This document shows positions 9,093 through 17,896 of a stretch of DNA of 64,000 nucleotides, piece by piece; within the stretch, counting starts at the first letter, position 1, and the number at the start of each line of letters is the position of its first letter. The position numbers and the translations under genes are program-made. The stretch is from UBA6623 sp965248235 (GTDB lineage Bacteria; Acidobacteriota; Terriglobia; Bryobacterales; UBA6623). Location of the stretch: positions 124,001 to 188,000 of the forward strand of contig CBDFIU010000004.1 of assembly GCA_965248235.1 (NCBI GenBank), given 5' to 3'. The notes below the pieces were generated by a model. The model worked only from the letters and a program-made list of their open reading frames with translations, was not told the origin of the DNA and made no database searches.

Positions 9093-10745
9093 CTATTCTT
9101 CTCGCAACCCGAAGGCCTTGATCTTGGAAGCCAGGGTCGTGGGCCTGAGTCCGAGCAACTTCGCGGCGCCGGACGGCCCGGAAATCCGCCAACGAGTCGC
9201 TTCCAGCGCGGCCAGCAAATTTTCACGCTCCCGCCGCTTCAGCGCGCTGTAGTTCAGTACGTCCTTGGAGCGACTCTTGGACTTGACTGTCCCCCCGAAC
9301 GCCGCCTGATTGCTGTCAGCCTCCGCGGGCAAGTCAAACTCCAGAGCACCCGCCTGCGCTCCAATGACCGCCCTCTCGATAATGTTCTGCAGCTCCCGAA
9401 CATTGCCCGGCCAGTGGTAGCGCTTTAGCGCATCGACGTGCCGTTCTTTGAGCTTCAGGGGCGTGACTCCCAATCGCCGGCAGGCCTCCCTGAGGAAGTG
9501 CTCGGCCAGCATCGGCACGTCAACCACTCTGTCGCGGAGAGGAGTGACGTGGATCGGAAACACGCTGAGCCTGTAATAGAGATCCTCGCGAAACCGTCCG
9601 GCTTCGACCTCTTGTTCCAAGTTGCGGTTGGTCGCCGCGATGACCCTCACGTCGACCTTGCGCGAGCGCTCCTCTCCAACCCGTTCGAAAGTCCCCTCCT
9701 GCAGCACGCGCAACAGTTTGCTTTGCAAATCCAACGGGATCTCCCCGACTTCATCGAGAAACAGCGTCCCTCGATCGGCGAGCTGAAAGCGACCCATGCG
9801 GTCGCGAATAGCCCCCGTGAAGGCACCCTTAATGTGGCCAAAGAATTCGCTTTCAAACAGCTCACGCGGCACGGACCCGCAGTTCACCTTGACCATCGGG
9901 CAGTCTTTCCGACGGCTGTGTTCGTGAATCGCCCGCGCGACCAGCTCCTTGCCCGTGCCCGACTCTCCGGAGATCAGCGCCGTCGTATCGGCCGGTCCCA
10001 CAAGGCCGACCTGATCCAAAACTTTTCGCAGCGCCGCGCTTTCACCGACGATATCTCCAAAGCCGTGCGCGACCTTGACCTCTTCGCGAAGGTATTCATT
10101 CTCGAGCGCCAGCCGACGATGCAGTTGCTCGATCTTCTCGAACGCTCCGGCGTTGGCGATCGCAACGGCCCAGTGATCGGCGAACAAGCGCAGCCAAGCC
10201 ACCTTCTCCGAGTCCAGCCGTTCGCGCGTGAACACTCCCAAGACCCCGAGGGTCTCCTCTCGAAAACGCAGTGGGTGGCCGACAAACGATCGAATGCCCT
10301 CCCTGTGCAGCCAGTCATCGCGGCCAATCCACTCGCTGTCGCCGGCCGTGTCGAAAAGGTGCTCCGATTGTCCGGTCGCGCCGATGCGTCCGATGATCCG
10401 TATACCCAGGGGAAAGCGCTGAAAGTCGCCGTCCATTCGATACCACTGGTGACCGCTCGTTGGGTTCGTTGGCTTCCCGATGCTCGCTTTCAGATGCAAA
10501 CACAGTTCTTGATCGGGGCACTCCGTCCGTAGTGCGCAGCGTTCGCAAATGTCACCGGGAGCGGTCAGCCAGATGCGCGCCAACGTACACGACGCTTTGT
10601 CGGCCAGACCGGTCACGATCATCCGCAGCACAGTCTCCACATCGCGAGCTTCCGCCACCGCGAGAGAGATGGACTGTAGCAGCTCCAAATTGAGAGGCCG
10701 TGTCTCGATTCGGCTTTCGCTGCCCTGAGTCTCAGCCGGTGTCAT
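9093..10745 (-). CDS. Sigma-54-dependent transcriptional activator, GAF-AAA+-Fis type
   Basis: 550 residues. N-terminal GAF-like sensor (about 25-205); central AAA+ domain with Walker A GESGTGKE (260-267), the sigma-54 contact loop GAFTGA (307-312), Walker B LFLDEVGE and the arginine-finger region FREDLYYRL; C-terminal Fis-type helix-turn-helix (about 505-550). The sensor carries a cysteine cluster C67-x2-C70-x5-C76-x5-C82, suggesting a bound metal or redox sensing. The architecture is that of FhlA and NorR. It is divergent from a damaged hydrolase/reductase pair, its probable former target. I could not find a clean -24/-12 promoter in the intergenic region. Confidence 0.9.
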   Translation of the reverse strand: MTPAETQGSESRIETRPLNLELLQSISLAVAEARDVETVLRMIVTGLADKASCTLARIWLTAPGDICERCALRTECPDQELCLHLKASIGKPTNPTSGHQWYRMDGDFQRFPLGIRIIGRIGATGQSEHLFDTAGDSEWIGRDDWLHREGIRSFVGHPLRFREETLGVLGVFTRERLDSEKVAWLRLFADHWAVAIANAGAFEKIEQLHRRLALENEYLREEVKVAHGFGDIVGESAALRKVLDQVGLVGPADTTALISGESGTGKELVARAIHEHSRRKDCPMVKVNCGSVPRELFESEFFGHIKGAFTGAIRDRMGRFQLADRGTLFLDEVGEIPLDLQSKLLRVLQEGTFERVGEERSRKVDVRVIAATNRNLEQEVEAGRFREDLYYRLSVFPIHVTPLRDRVVDVPMLAEHFLREACRRLGVTPLKLKERHVDALKRYHWPGNVRELQNIIERAVIGAQAGALEFDLPAEADSNQAAFGGTVKSKSRSKDVLNYSALKRRERENLLAALEATRWRISGPSGAAKLLGLRPTTLASKIKAFGLREE

Positions 10746-10965
10746 AACCTGCCCCCATTACACACGAGATTTCGTTACCTGTCAACGAAAAATCGGAATT
10801 TTAACGATATGTCGCTTAACATCACAAGCCATAAAATATCGCCTAACTATATCTATTACAGTTACATCAACCACCTCGCCGGGTTTGGATAGCCAAGTGT
10901 ATGTTACCTCGGGGAAGCCGGCCAATCGGCTCCGCATCGAATCCAAATCAGAGGAGATAGACACC
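10746..10965. promoter_or_regulatory. Divergent AT-rich regulatory region
   Basis: 220 bases between the sigma-54 activator gene and the divergent hydrolase. It is markedly AT-rich from about 10780 to 10870 compared with the window and contains repeated ATATCG-type half sites (near 10806 and 10837), plausible for activator or IHF binding. No clear TGGCAC-N5-TTGC promoter was found by eye. Confidence 0.35.
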
Positions 10966-11646
10966 ATGTCACGAACAGGCGCCGCACACGAAAACTCGAC
11001 CATGCACCGATACGAGGAAATCGAGGGCTTGAACATCTTTTACAGAGAAGCCGGGGCGCCCGACGCTCCCACCGTCTTGCTGCTGCACGGCTTTCCGACG
11101 TCCTCCCATATGTTCCGCAACCTGATCCCGAGGCTGTCGGACCGATTTCACCTCGTGGCCCCGGATTTCCCGGGCTTCGGGGCCGGCTCGATGCCCCCCC
11201 TCGACGAGTTCGAATACTCCTTCGACAACTTGGCGCGCATCGTCGAGAAGTTCCTCAAAAAGCGCCAAATCGAGCGTTACAGCCTCTACCTAATGGACTA
11301 CGGCGCGCCGATCGGCTATCGTGTCGCGGCGAATCATCCGGAACGCGTGGAATCGCTGATCGTCCAAAACGGCAACGCCTACGAAGAGGGGCTCCTGGAA
11401 TTTTGGAATCCAATTCGGGCCTACTGGAAGGATAAGACGCCCGAGAACGCCAAGGTCCTTCGGGATTCGCTGCTAACGGTCGAGGCGACCAAGTGGCAGT
11501 ACACCCACGGTGTTCGCGACGTCGAAACCATCGCACCCGACAACTGGTTCAACGATCAATATTTACTCGACCGTCCAGGAAACAAGGACACTAACCCGAA
11601 ACTTCAAATTTCGAGCTGCCCGGAGACTCACAACCGCTACCAATAG
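10966..11646 (+). pseudogene. Alpha/beta hydrolase (haloalkane-dehalogenase-like), C-terminally truncated
   Basis: 226 codons. The N-terminal two thirds are a good alpha/beta-hydrolase of the branch with LLLHGFPTSSHMF (oxyanion-hole region) and an aspartate nucleophile in LMDYGAPIGYR. Homologues normally continue for about 80-90 residues after the NWFNDQYLLDRPGN block, carrying the catalytic acid and histidine; here the text becomes unrelated (NKDTNPKLQ...) and stops. The catalytic triad is therefore incomplete and the protein probably inactive. A 125-bp element bounded by inverted repeats begins two bases after the stop and may be connected with the damage. Start ATG 10966 has a GAGGAG site. 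Divergent from the sigma-54 activator. Confidence 0.75.
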
Positions 11647-11647
11647 A

Positions 11648-11772
11648 TCGGACTTTCACCCACCCGAGCCGTGCCGCCTCGCGGCGCGGTCCCCCGCGAG
11701 CCGCTCGCCCGGTTTCTCGCTTCAACGAACCGCCGCGCCCGGTGGCCCCGCTAGCCCACGACGAAAGTCCGA
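11648..11772. repeat. Inverted-repeat-bounded element, possible MITE
   Basis: The segment begins TCGGACTTTC and ends with its reverse complement GAAAGTCCGA (10 of 10). The interior is GC-rich with further partial complementarity. It has no coding capacity. It lies immediately after the truncated hydrolase and before the frameshifted reductase. Confidence 0.5.
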
Positions 11773-11863
11773 CTACGCGAAAAATGGATACAGCCCTGTC
11801 AGAGAGAATTCGTTAACCGAGGGACGGTGCTTGGGGCATTCGTGTCGGCGGGCAAAGTGACGA

Positions 11864-12658
11864 CTTGATCGGGGCTTGCCAGGCGGATCTCGGTTTCCGG
11901 GGGTTCGGGACGCTTGAAGCGATAACCGAGGATGACTTCCATCCAACGCAGTTTCCCTCTACCTCGTGTGCCCTCGCGGAAGGGAGTTGGCGCCGTTCGA
12001 GGCCGGGCAGTATCTCGGTCTGGCGGTGCGGCCGTCTCCCGAAGAGCCGCTGTTTCGCCGCTCGTATGCGATCTCAAGCGACCCGACCCAGAGGGATTAT
12101 TACCGAATTACGATCCGCTGTCGGGGGGCGGAAATTCCCGGGGAGCCGGCCGGCGTCGTCTCGGGCGTCTTGCACGAGGATTTGCGCGTCGGCGACCGTG
12201 TGCGGACGGCCGCTCCGCGCGGCTTCTTTACGCTGACCTCGGTTCCGGACGATTGCGGGGGCTTGGTCTTGATCAGCCGCGGTATCGGGAATGCTCCGGT
12301 GATCAGCATGCTGCGGCAATGGGAGCGGGAGTTTGGGCACTTACCGGCGTATGTTTTTCACGAGGAGACGAATCGGGCAACGCATTCCCTACGTGGCGAG
12401 ACGATCGAGATGAAGCAGCGGCAATCCGGGATGCGACTGCATGTGGTCTACACCGACACAGCCCTGGAGGAATCTTTGGACGGTGCTTTCGAAAGCGTCG
12501 GCGAGCTGACCGCCGAGCAGGTGGCCAAACGCGTCGACTGCGACAGGCCCAAGGTTTTCATTGCCGGGGAGACGTCGTTTGTCGAGCGAATGCGCGATGG
12601 CCTGCTCCAACGTAGTTTCGACGGAAGTCGCATTCGCGACGAGGGCTTTGGCCGTTGA
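11864..12658 (+). pseudogene. FAD/NAD(P)-binding oxidoreductase (flavohaemoprotein-reductase-like), frameshifted
   Basis: From 11966 the frame encodes an FAD/NAD reductase: APFEAGQYLGLAV, LFRRSYAISS (FAD binding, RxYS type), GVVSGVLHE, LISRGIGNAPVISML (NAD binding) and a C-terminal KVFIAGETSF block. It resembles the reductase half of flavohaemoglobins. Homologous N-terminal sequence (LGFRGFGTLEAITEDDFHPTQF) is present just upstream in another frame (about 11880-11955); a single base added in the TTTCCC stretch near 11955 would join the two as ...HPTQFSLYLV...GRELAPF. No globin domain is present. Broken by frameshift, or the assembly has an error there. Confidence 0.7.
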
Positions 12659-13014
12659 GGTAGGCCGCCGTCGTGGAACAGAGGACGTCTCCGCCGGGCT
12701 GGCCCCAATACCCTTCACCTGACCATCCTGACGCGTTCTCCACATCCAAAACCGTGTCCGACAAGACCCCATACTCTTGAGCCGCGAAGCGGCGCCGGGA
12801 ATATAGCCCGGCGTGAAGCCGAAGGCCCAACCCTGGGGCGAGTCCCCCACACGGGCAAGCCCTGAAGGGGCGGCGGGCACGCCCCACGGCCCGCTCCACC
12901 CCATCCGTTCATGTCGTGTTCGCGATAAAACGACGGCGGTCCCCCCTCCGTAAGATCCTTACGTGAAGAGCATTGGGGGCCTGGTGTAGAATGGAGAGTC
13001 TCTCCCGAGGTCCC
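12659..13014. other. Intergenic region with GC-rich repeat
   Basis: No gene is supported. About 12780-12900 is a palindrome-rich repeat (AGCCGCGAAGCGGCG, then AGCCCGGCGTGAAGCC, then GCCCTGAAGGGGCGG). Parts recur at 26415-26440 (GCCCAACCCCTGGGCGAG) and 9034-9050. This style of dispersed repeat is common in Acidobacteria and Planctomycetes. Confidence 0.45.
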
Positions 13015-14394
13015 ATGTCGGCCGTTCATACCCCCAAGCCGCCGCGGGCCGTTGCTTCGAAGCAGCACGCGAAGGAGCGCTACCGAACCGTTCGCGAAAC
13101 CTCCGAGCGGATTTGCCGTCCTCTCGCCACCGAGGACTATGTCGTCCAAACCATGGACGACGTCAGCCCTCCCAAGTGGCACTTAGCGCACGCTAGTTGG
13201 TTCTTCGAGACCTTCCTGCTCATCGAGCGGCAACCAAACTACAGCCCCTTCCATCCGGAATACGGCTTCCTGTTCAACTCCTATTACGAGGCCGTCGGCG
13301 AGCGGCACCCAAGGCCTCGACGCGGCCTTCTTTCGCGCCCCACCGTCAAGCAGGTTTACAGCTACCGGGCGCATGTCGACGAAGCCATGTTCCGTCTGAT
13401 CGATCAAGCCTCCGACGATACCTTCGACCGCCTCGCGCCCTTGATCGAGCTCGGCCTGCATCACGAACAGCAACACCAGGAATTGCTGGTCACCGACATC
13501 AAGCACATCCTGGCGCAAAACCCGCTGCGGCCCGCGTATCATTCCGCTCATTCCACCAGCCTTCCCGCGGATCAGGCGGCGGAACCGGCGGCAAGCGGTT
13601 CCGGACGTCATTCCATCAACCAGGCAAACGGCTCCCAGCGCGAAAGCGGCGCGGGCGACGCCGATTCCGCCGAGCAGTGGATTCCCTACCCCGGCGGCAT
13701 CACCGAAATCGGGCATGACGGCGAAGGGTTCGCCTACGACAATGAAGGCCCGCGCCATAAGGTCTACCTCCAGCCCTTTCGTCTCGCCTCGCGGCCGGTC
13801 AGCAACGGAGAGTATCTGGAATTCGTCGAGGCCGGCGGCTACCGCGATCCGCGATATTGGCTGTCGGAAGGTTGGGCCGTCATTCTCGAAAAGGGTTGGG
13901 AAGCCCCGCTCTATTGGGAGTTGGACGACGGGGATGCCCGCTACATGACGCTCTCGGGTATGCGCTCCATCGACGCCGACGAACCCGTCTGCCACCTCAG
14001 CTATTACGAAGCCTCCGCTTACGCCGCCTGGCGCGGCAAGCGTTTGCCGACCGAGTGGGAATGGGAAACCGCCGCCGTTGACGCTTCGCGAGATGGCAAC
14101 TTCCTCGACCACCGCCGGCTGCACCCCGCGCCCGCCGCGCGCGATGCCGACACTCCGGTGCAAATCTTCGGCGACGTCTGGGAGTGGACCCAAAGCGCCT
14201 ATTCGCCCTACCCCGGCTTTCGCCCCGCCGAAGGCGCCGTCGGCGAGTACAACGGTAAGTTCATGTGCAACCAGTTCGTCTTGCGCGGCGGATCCTGCGC
14301 GACCCCACAAGACCACATTCGCGTCACCTATAGAAATTTCTTCCCGCCCGACGCCCGGTGGCAATTCACGGGACTGCGATTGGCCGACGACTAA
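13015..14394 (+). CDS. egtB: Ergothioneine biosynthesis sulfoxide synthase EgtB
   Basis: 459 residues. Non-haem iron enzyme joining a thiol donor to trimethylhistidine with O2. An N-terminal DinB-like domain carries the iron ligands H57 (WHLAHASWFFETF) and H150/H154 in HHEQQHQEL. The C-terminal half is a formylglycine-generating-enzyme-like domain (about 215-459: FAYDNEGPRHKVYL, ISY-type CHLSYYEASAYAAWRGKRLPTEWEWE, GDVWEWTQS, LRGGSCAT). The ATG at 13015 has GAGG five bases ahead and is preferred over a TTG at 12973. The stop overlaps the egtD start (TAATG). No egtA, egtC or egtE is visible nearby, so the thiol donor is not known. Confidence 0.92.
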   Translation: MSAVHTPKPPRAVASKQHAKERYRTVRETSERICRPLATEDYVVQTMDDVSPPKWHLAHASWFFETFLLIERQPNYSPFHPEYGFLFNSYYEAVGERHPRPRRGLLSRPTVKQVYSYRAHVDEAMFRLIDQASDDTFDRLAPLIELGLHHEQQHQELLVTDIKHILAQNPLRPAYHSAHSTSLPADQAAEPAASGSGRHSINQANGSQRESGAGDADSAEQWIPYPGGITEIGHDGEGFAYDNEGPRHKVYLQPFRLASRPVSNGEYLEFVEAGGYRDPRYWLSEGWAVILEKGWEAPLYWELDDGDARYMTLSGMRSIDADEPVCHLSYYEASAYAAWRGKRLPTEWEWETAAVDASRDGNFLDHRRLHPAPAARDADTPVQIFGDVWEWTQSAYSPYPGFRPAEGAVGEYNGKFMCNQFVLRGGSCATPQDHIRVTYRNFFPPDARWQFTGLRLADD

Positions 14395-15386
14395 TGCAAC
14401 CTTCCCAGGCGAACGGGGTCGAGTTTCACGATTTCCACCCCGACCTCGGTGACTTTCGAAAAGAGGTCTTCACCGGCCTCGACGCCACACCCAAGCGAAT
14501 CCCTCCCAAGTTCTTCTACGACCAACGCGGCTCGCGGCTTTTTGAAAAGATCTGCGAACTTCCCGAATACTATCCCACCCGCGCCGAGACGGCGATTCTG
14601 CTCGACCACGCCGCCGAAATCGTCAATCTCATCAACGCCGCATCGCCGGGCGACTCGATTCTGATCGAATACGGCAGCGGCAGCGGCCGCAAGACCCGCA
14701 TCCTGCTCGATGCGCTCGGCGGCCGCGGCGTCTACGTTCCCATCGATATTTCAAAGCAACACCTGCTCGAATCGGCCGCCGAGCCGGCCGCCGCCTACCC
14801 CCGCTTGCGCGTCGTGGCCGTCTGCGCCGACTATTCGAAATCTTTTTCGCTGCCGCTCAACCTTTCCTCGCCCGGCCGCGGCCGGGTCGCCTTTTTCCCC
14901 GGCTCGACGATCGGCAACCTCGACCCGGCCGAGGCCGTTGCTTTTCTCAAGCAAATCGTCAAACTCGTCGGACCCGGCGGCGCGCTCTTGCTGGGCGTTG
15001 ATCTCAAAAAGGATCCCGCCGTCCTTCATGCCGCCTACAACGATGCCGCCGGCGTTACCGCCGAGTTCAATCTGAATCTGTTGCAACGAATGAACCGCGA
15101 GCTAAGCGCTGACTTCGACCTCGCCGCTTTCCGCCACCGCGCTTTCTACAACGAACCGCCCGGCCGCGTCGAAATGCATCTCGAAAGCCTGTGCGATCAG
15201 GCGGTTCAGATCGGCGACCGTTCGATCGTTTTTCGGGAAGGTGAAACCGTCCACACCGAAAACTCCTACAAATACAGCGTCGGTGAAACCCATCGCTTGG
15301 CCGCGAAAGCAGGCTTCCGCCCCACGGCAACCTGGACCGACGCCGACCGCCTCTTCAGCGTTCATTACCTAACCGTCGGCGACTGA
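14394..15386 (+). CDS. egtD: L-histidine N-alpha-methyltransferase EgtD
   Basis: 330 residues. Trimethylates histidine to hercynine with S-adenosylmethionine, the first committed step of ergothioneine synthesis. Family landmarks are PPKFFYDQRGSRLFEKICELPEYYPTR (about 36-62), the SAM motif IEYGSGSGRKT, the FFPGSTIGN block and a C-terminal ENSYKYS that in characterised EgtD contributes to histidine binding. It starts on the last base of the egtB stop codon (TAATG), so translation is coupled and the two form an operon. The longer frame from 14358 overlaps egtB and is not needed. Confidence 0.93.
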   Translation: MQPSQANGVEFHDFHPDLGDFRKEVFTGLDATPKRIPPKFFYDQRGSRLFEKICELPEYYPTRAETAILLDHAAEIVNLINAASPGDSILIEYGSGSGRKTRILLDALGGRGVYVPIDISKQHLLESAAEPAAAYPRLRVVAVCADYSKSFSLPLNLSSPGRGRVAFFPGSTIGNLDPAEAVAFLKQIVKLVGPGGALLLGVDLKKDPAVLHAAYNDAAGVTAEFNLNLLQRMNRELSADFDLAAFRHRAFYNEPPGRVEMHLESLCDQAVQIGDRSIVFREGETVHTENSYKYSVGETHRLAAKAGFRPTATWTDADRLFSVHYLTVGD

Positions 15387-15463
15387 TCCACCGCGACCTA
15401 CAAACCCTTCTCGCAATACGAACAATAGAAACCGAGCTGCGCGCCTTAAGGTCCCCCGCCGTC

Positions 15464-15553
15464 AAAAATGGGGACTGTCCCAAGCGCCGACCGAATAAAT
15501 TCCATTGAATCAATAACCGCATCCGGCGCGAAGCGGACTGTCCCCGATTTTTT
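15464..15553 (+). repeat. Dispersed REP-like repeat, family A copy 1
   Basis: About 90 bases beginning ATGGGGACTGTCCC and ending GGACTGTCCCCGATTTTTT. The two ends are related and each is near-palindromic (GGGGACTGTCCC). Related copies lie at 29525-29610 (reverse strand) and 62758-62850. Repeats of this look often accompany IS200-like Y1 transposases of the RAYT group; none is in the window. The rest of 15387-15689 (303 bases) holds no gene; 15397-15440 carries a fragment of repeat family B. Confidence 0.65.
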
Positions 15554-15689
15554 CACGCCGAAGAATCGAGAAAAATCGGAACAGGCGGCAGCTGGTAGGA
15601 TATGGGGACTCGACCATCGCCTCTCGGCGGAATCGATCCGGCTAATGTGCTATTCCGGCTGAGCGGCCGCCGTCCGAGCCGAGCATTCG

Positions 15690-16709
15690 ATGCCTAAAAA
15701 TCGATCCGCGGCGCCGACGATCGCCATTACGATGGGTGACCCGGCGGGGGTTGGTCCCGAGGTAATTGTCAAGGCTTTGGCCGATCCGGAAGTCGCCCGG
15801 TTGGCGAGCTGGACCGTGGTCGGGAACAGCGAAGTCCTCGCGCGGGCGAGGGCGCGGACGGCAACCGCGATCTCGCCGGAAACCGACGCCCGTATCCTCG
15901 AAACAGGCGACCCCAAGGTCTTCGAGCAGCCCCTGGGCAAAGTCAATTCTGTTTGCGGACAGGCGGCCGTTGACTACGTGGAGGCCGCGACGCACTTGTG
16001 TCTGCGCGGCGCCGCCGATGCCGTCGTCACCGCGCCGCTTAACAAGGAAGCGGTTGCCGCCACGGGTAGGGTGTTCTCGGGTCACACGGAGTTCATCGCG
16101 GAACTTTGCGGCGTGACCGAGTCGAGAATGCTGCTGACCAACGATCGCTTGCGCGTCGCGCACGTGTCGACGCACGTTTCGCTTCGGCGGGCTTGCGAGT
16201 TGGAACCGAACCGAATCTTGCGGACAATCGAACTCGGCCACGAGGCCGTGCGATCGATGGGATTCGCGAAGCCGCGCGTGGCGGTCTGCGGCCTCAATCC
16301 CCATGCGGGTGAAAACGGGCTCTTCGGCGAGGAAGATTCGCGCGCTATACGACCGGCCGTTGAGGCCGCGCGCTCCAAGGGCGTGCTTTGCGACGGGCCG
16401 GTGGCCGCCGATACGGTTTTTTACAAAGCGGTTGCCGGTGACTACGATCTGGTCATCGCGATGTACCACGATCAAGGCCATATCCCGATGAAGCTGCTCG
16501 ATTTCGAAAACACGGTGAACGTGTCGTTGGGGCTGCCCATCATCCGCGCTTCGGTCGATCACGGGACCGCATTCGATATCGCCGAACAGTATGTCGCGAA
16601 TCCGCAAAACATGAAGGCGGCCTTGCGTTTGGCGGTGACGATGGCCTCTCACCGGCCCGAGCGCGATGCGCGGGAAGACCGGCAACCCGGCGGCAAGGGT
16701 CGCCTGTGA
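15690..16709 (+). CDS. pdxA: 4-phospho-D-threonate/erythronate dehydrogenase or 4-hydroxythreonine-4-phosphate dehydrogenase (PdxA family)
   Basis: 339 residues, full length for PdxA. Oxidises a 4-phosphorylated hydroxy acid with NAD and decarboxylates it. Metal and substrate residues are visible: GHTEF (H132), MYHDQGHIPMK and SVDHGTAFDIA, plus NPHAGENGLFG. The GTGA overlap with the following four-carbon acid sugar kinase gene points to the catabolic paralogue PdxA2, which works with DtnK/OtnK on D-threonate or D-erythronate, rather than to vitamin B6 synthesis. Both roles remain possible because no other pdx genes are in view. Confidence 0.88.
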   Translation: MPKNRSAAPTIAITMGDPAGVGPEVIVKALADPEVARLASWTVVGNSEVLARARARTATAISPETDARILETGDPKVFEQPLGKVNSVCGQAAVDYVEAATHLCLRGAADAVVTAPLNKEAVAATGRVFSGHTEFIAELCGVTESRMLLTNDRLRVAHVSTHVSLRRACELEPNRILRTIELGHEAVRSMGFAKPRVAVCGLNPHAGENGLFGEEDSRAIRPAVEAARSKGVLCDGPVAADTVFYKAVAGDYDLVIAMYHDQGHIPMKLLDFENTVNVSLGLPIIRASVDHGTAFDIAEQYVANPQNMKAALRLAVTMASHRPERDAREDRQPGGKGRL

Positions 16710-17788
16710 GCAAGACAGCCCCAATGGATCGGCCATGGGGAATGATCGCCGATGACTTGACCGGCGCCTGCGACGCCGGCGTCAAGTTCGCCAATCAAGG
16801 GTTCGTCACGATCGTGATGGTCGACCCGATGAGTCGCTTCGATATGCCTGCGGAAGTGGTCGTGATCTCGACCGGCAGCCGCGGTGATGAAGCCGAACGG
16901 GCCGGCCTAAAAGTGCGGACCTCCTGCCGCGATTTGCGGGATCGCGGAGTCTCCATCCTTTTCAAGAAAATCGATTCCACCCTGCGAGGCAATCTTCGGG
17001 CGGAGCTCGATGCCGTCATGCGGTCCGAGGGCTTCGACGCGGCCGTCGTCACGCCGAGTTTTCCCGAGATGGGCCGGGTCCTGCGCGAAGGTAGGTTATT
17101 CCCGAAAGATATCAATGAGGTCTATAACATCCACCTGCCCTCGTTGCTGCCTCGGGCCGACGGTTTTACGATTCCCGACGCCGAGACCGATGAGGCCTTG
17201 ACAAGCATCGCCGCCGAGGCGCTCGAAGTCGACCCCCGCCCCCTTCTGGCGGGATCAGGCGGGCTTGCTTCCGCGGTTGCAAGATGCTTGCGTCCCGGCC
17301 CGGCCAAAGTGTCCGGGCCCAAAGACCTGCCCGGGTCGACAGGACCGGCGCTGTTTGTGATTGGTTCGACACATCCGGTAACCCAGAGCCAAGTCGCGCA
17401 ATTGATCGCAAGCGACGCGGCGCGCCGGGTCGAGTTGGACGGCTTTACGGCATCCTCGGTCGCGGAGTGCCTCGCCGCCGGCCGGCACCTCGTCGTAAGC
17501 ATTCCGTTTGAAAGTGACCCTTATCGCACGACGTTCACCTTGCGACCCGAAATTTTCAATAATTCTTGGGGCGGCGTGGTCGTCAGCGGGGGCGACACCG
17601 CGACGCGGGTTTGCCGGGACGCGGGCATCACGGCCATCGAGCTGGGAGGCGAAATCTTGCCGGGTATCCCGTGGGGGCGACCTCATGGAAATCGCGATTT
17701 TCCATGGCCCGTGGTGACCAAGGGAGGGTCCTTCGGCGAACCGGGGGCTCTGCTGGAGGTTGCTGAATTTCTGGTGGCCGGCAATTGA
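16706..17788 (+). CDS. Four-carbon acid sugar kinase family protein (DtnK/OtnK-like)
   Basis: 360 residues. Phosphorylates four-carbon sugar acids such as D-threonate or D-erythronate at the 4 position, feeding the upstream PdxA-family dehydrogenase. N-terminal signature GMIADDLTGACDAGVKFA with catalytic DD, then KKIDSTLRGNLRAEL. The C-terminal nucleotide-binding half has VSGGDTATRVC and a glycine-rich end. It is shorter than the roughly 420 residues typical of the family, chiefly in the middle. The GTG start overlaps the pdxA stop (GTGA), so the two are translationally coupled. Confidence 0.85.
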   Translation: MSKTAPMDRPWGMIADDLTGACDAGVKFANQGFVTIVMVDPMSRFDMPAEVVVISTGSRGDEAERAGLKVRTSCRDLRDRGVSILFKKIDSTLRGNLRAELDAVMRSEGFDAAVVTPSFPEMGRVLREGRLFPKDINEVYNIHLPSLLPRADGFTIPDAETDEALTSIAAEALEVDPRPLLAGSGGLASAVARCLRPGPAKVSGPKDLPGSTGPALFVIGSTHPVTQSQVAQLIASDAARRVELDGFTASSVAECLAAGRHLVVSIPFESDPYRTTFTLRPEIFNNSWGGVVVSGGDTATRVCRDAGITAIELGGEILPGIPWGRPHGNRDFPWPVVTKGGSFGEPGALLEVAEFLVAGN

Positions 17789-17896
17789 ACCGATACTGTG
17801 CCGCGGCCACGGCGGCGGACTCACTGTTCCACATTGATGCCGCGCACCCGGCTTCTTGACCCTTATCGGGGCCTCTCCTACAATCAGAGATAGTTC

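Noticed and set aside
10746..10965. A sigma-54 promoter for the divergent hydrolase
   Set aside because: No sequence close to TGGCAC-N5-TTGC was found by eye.
13183..14364. 393-codon reverse-strand frame opposite egtB
   Set aside because: Antisense shadow of a high-GC gene; the forward strand carries the iron and FGE motifs.
15642..16736. 364-codon reverse-strand frame opposite the pdxA-like gene
   Set aside because: Shadow frame; the forward product has all PdxA motifs.
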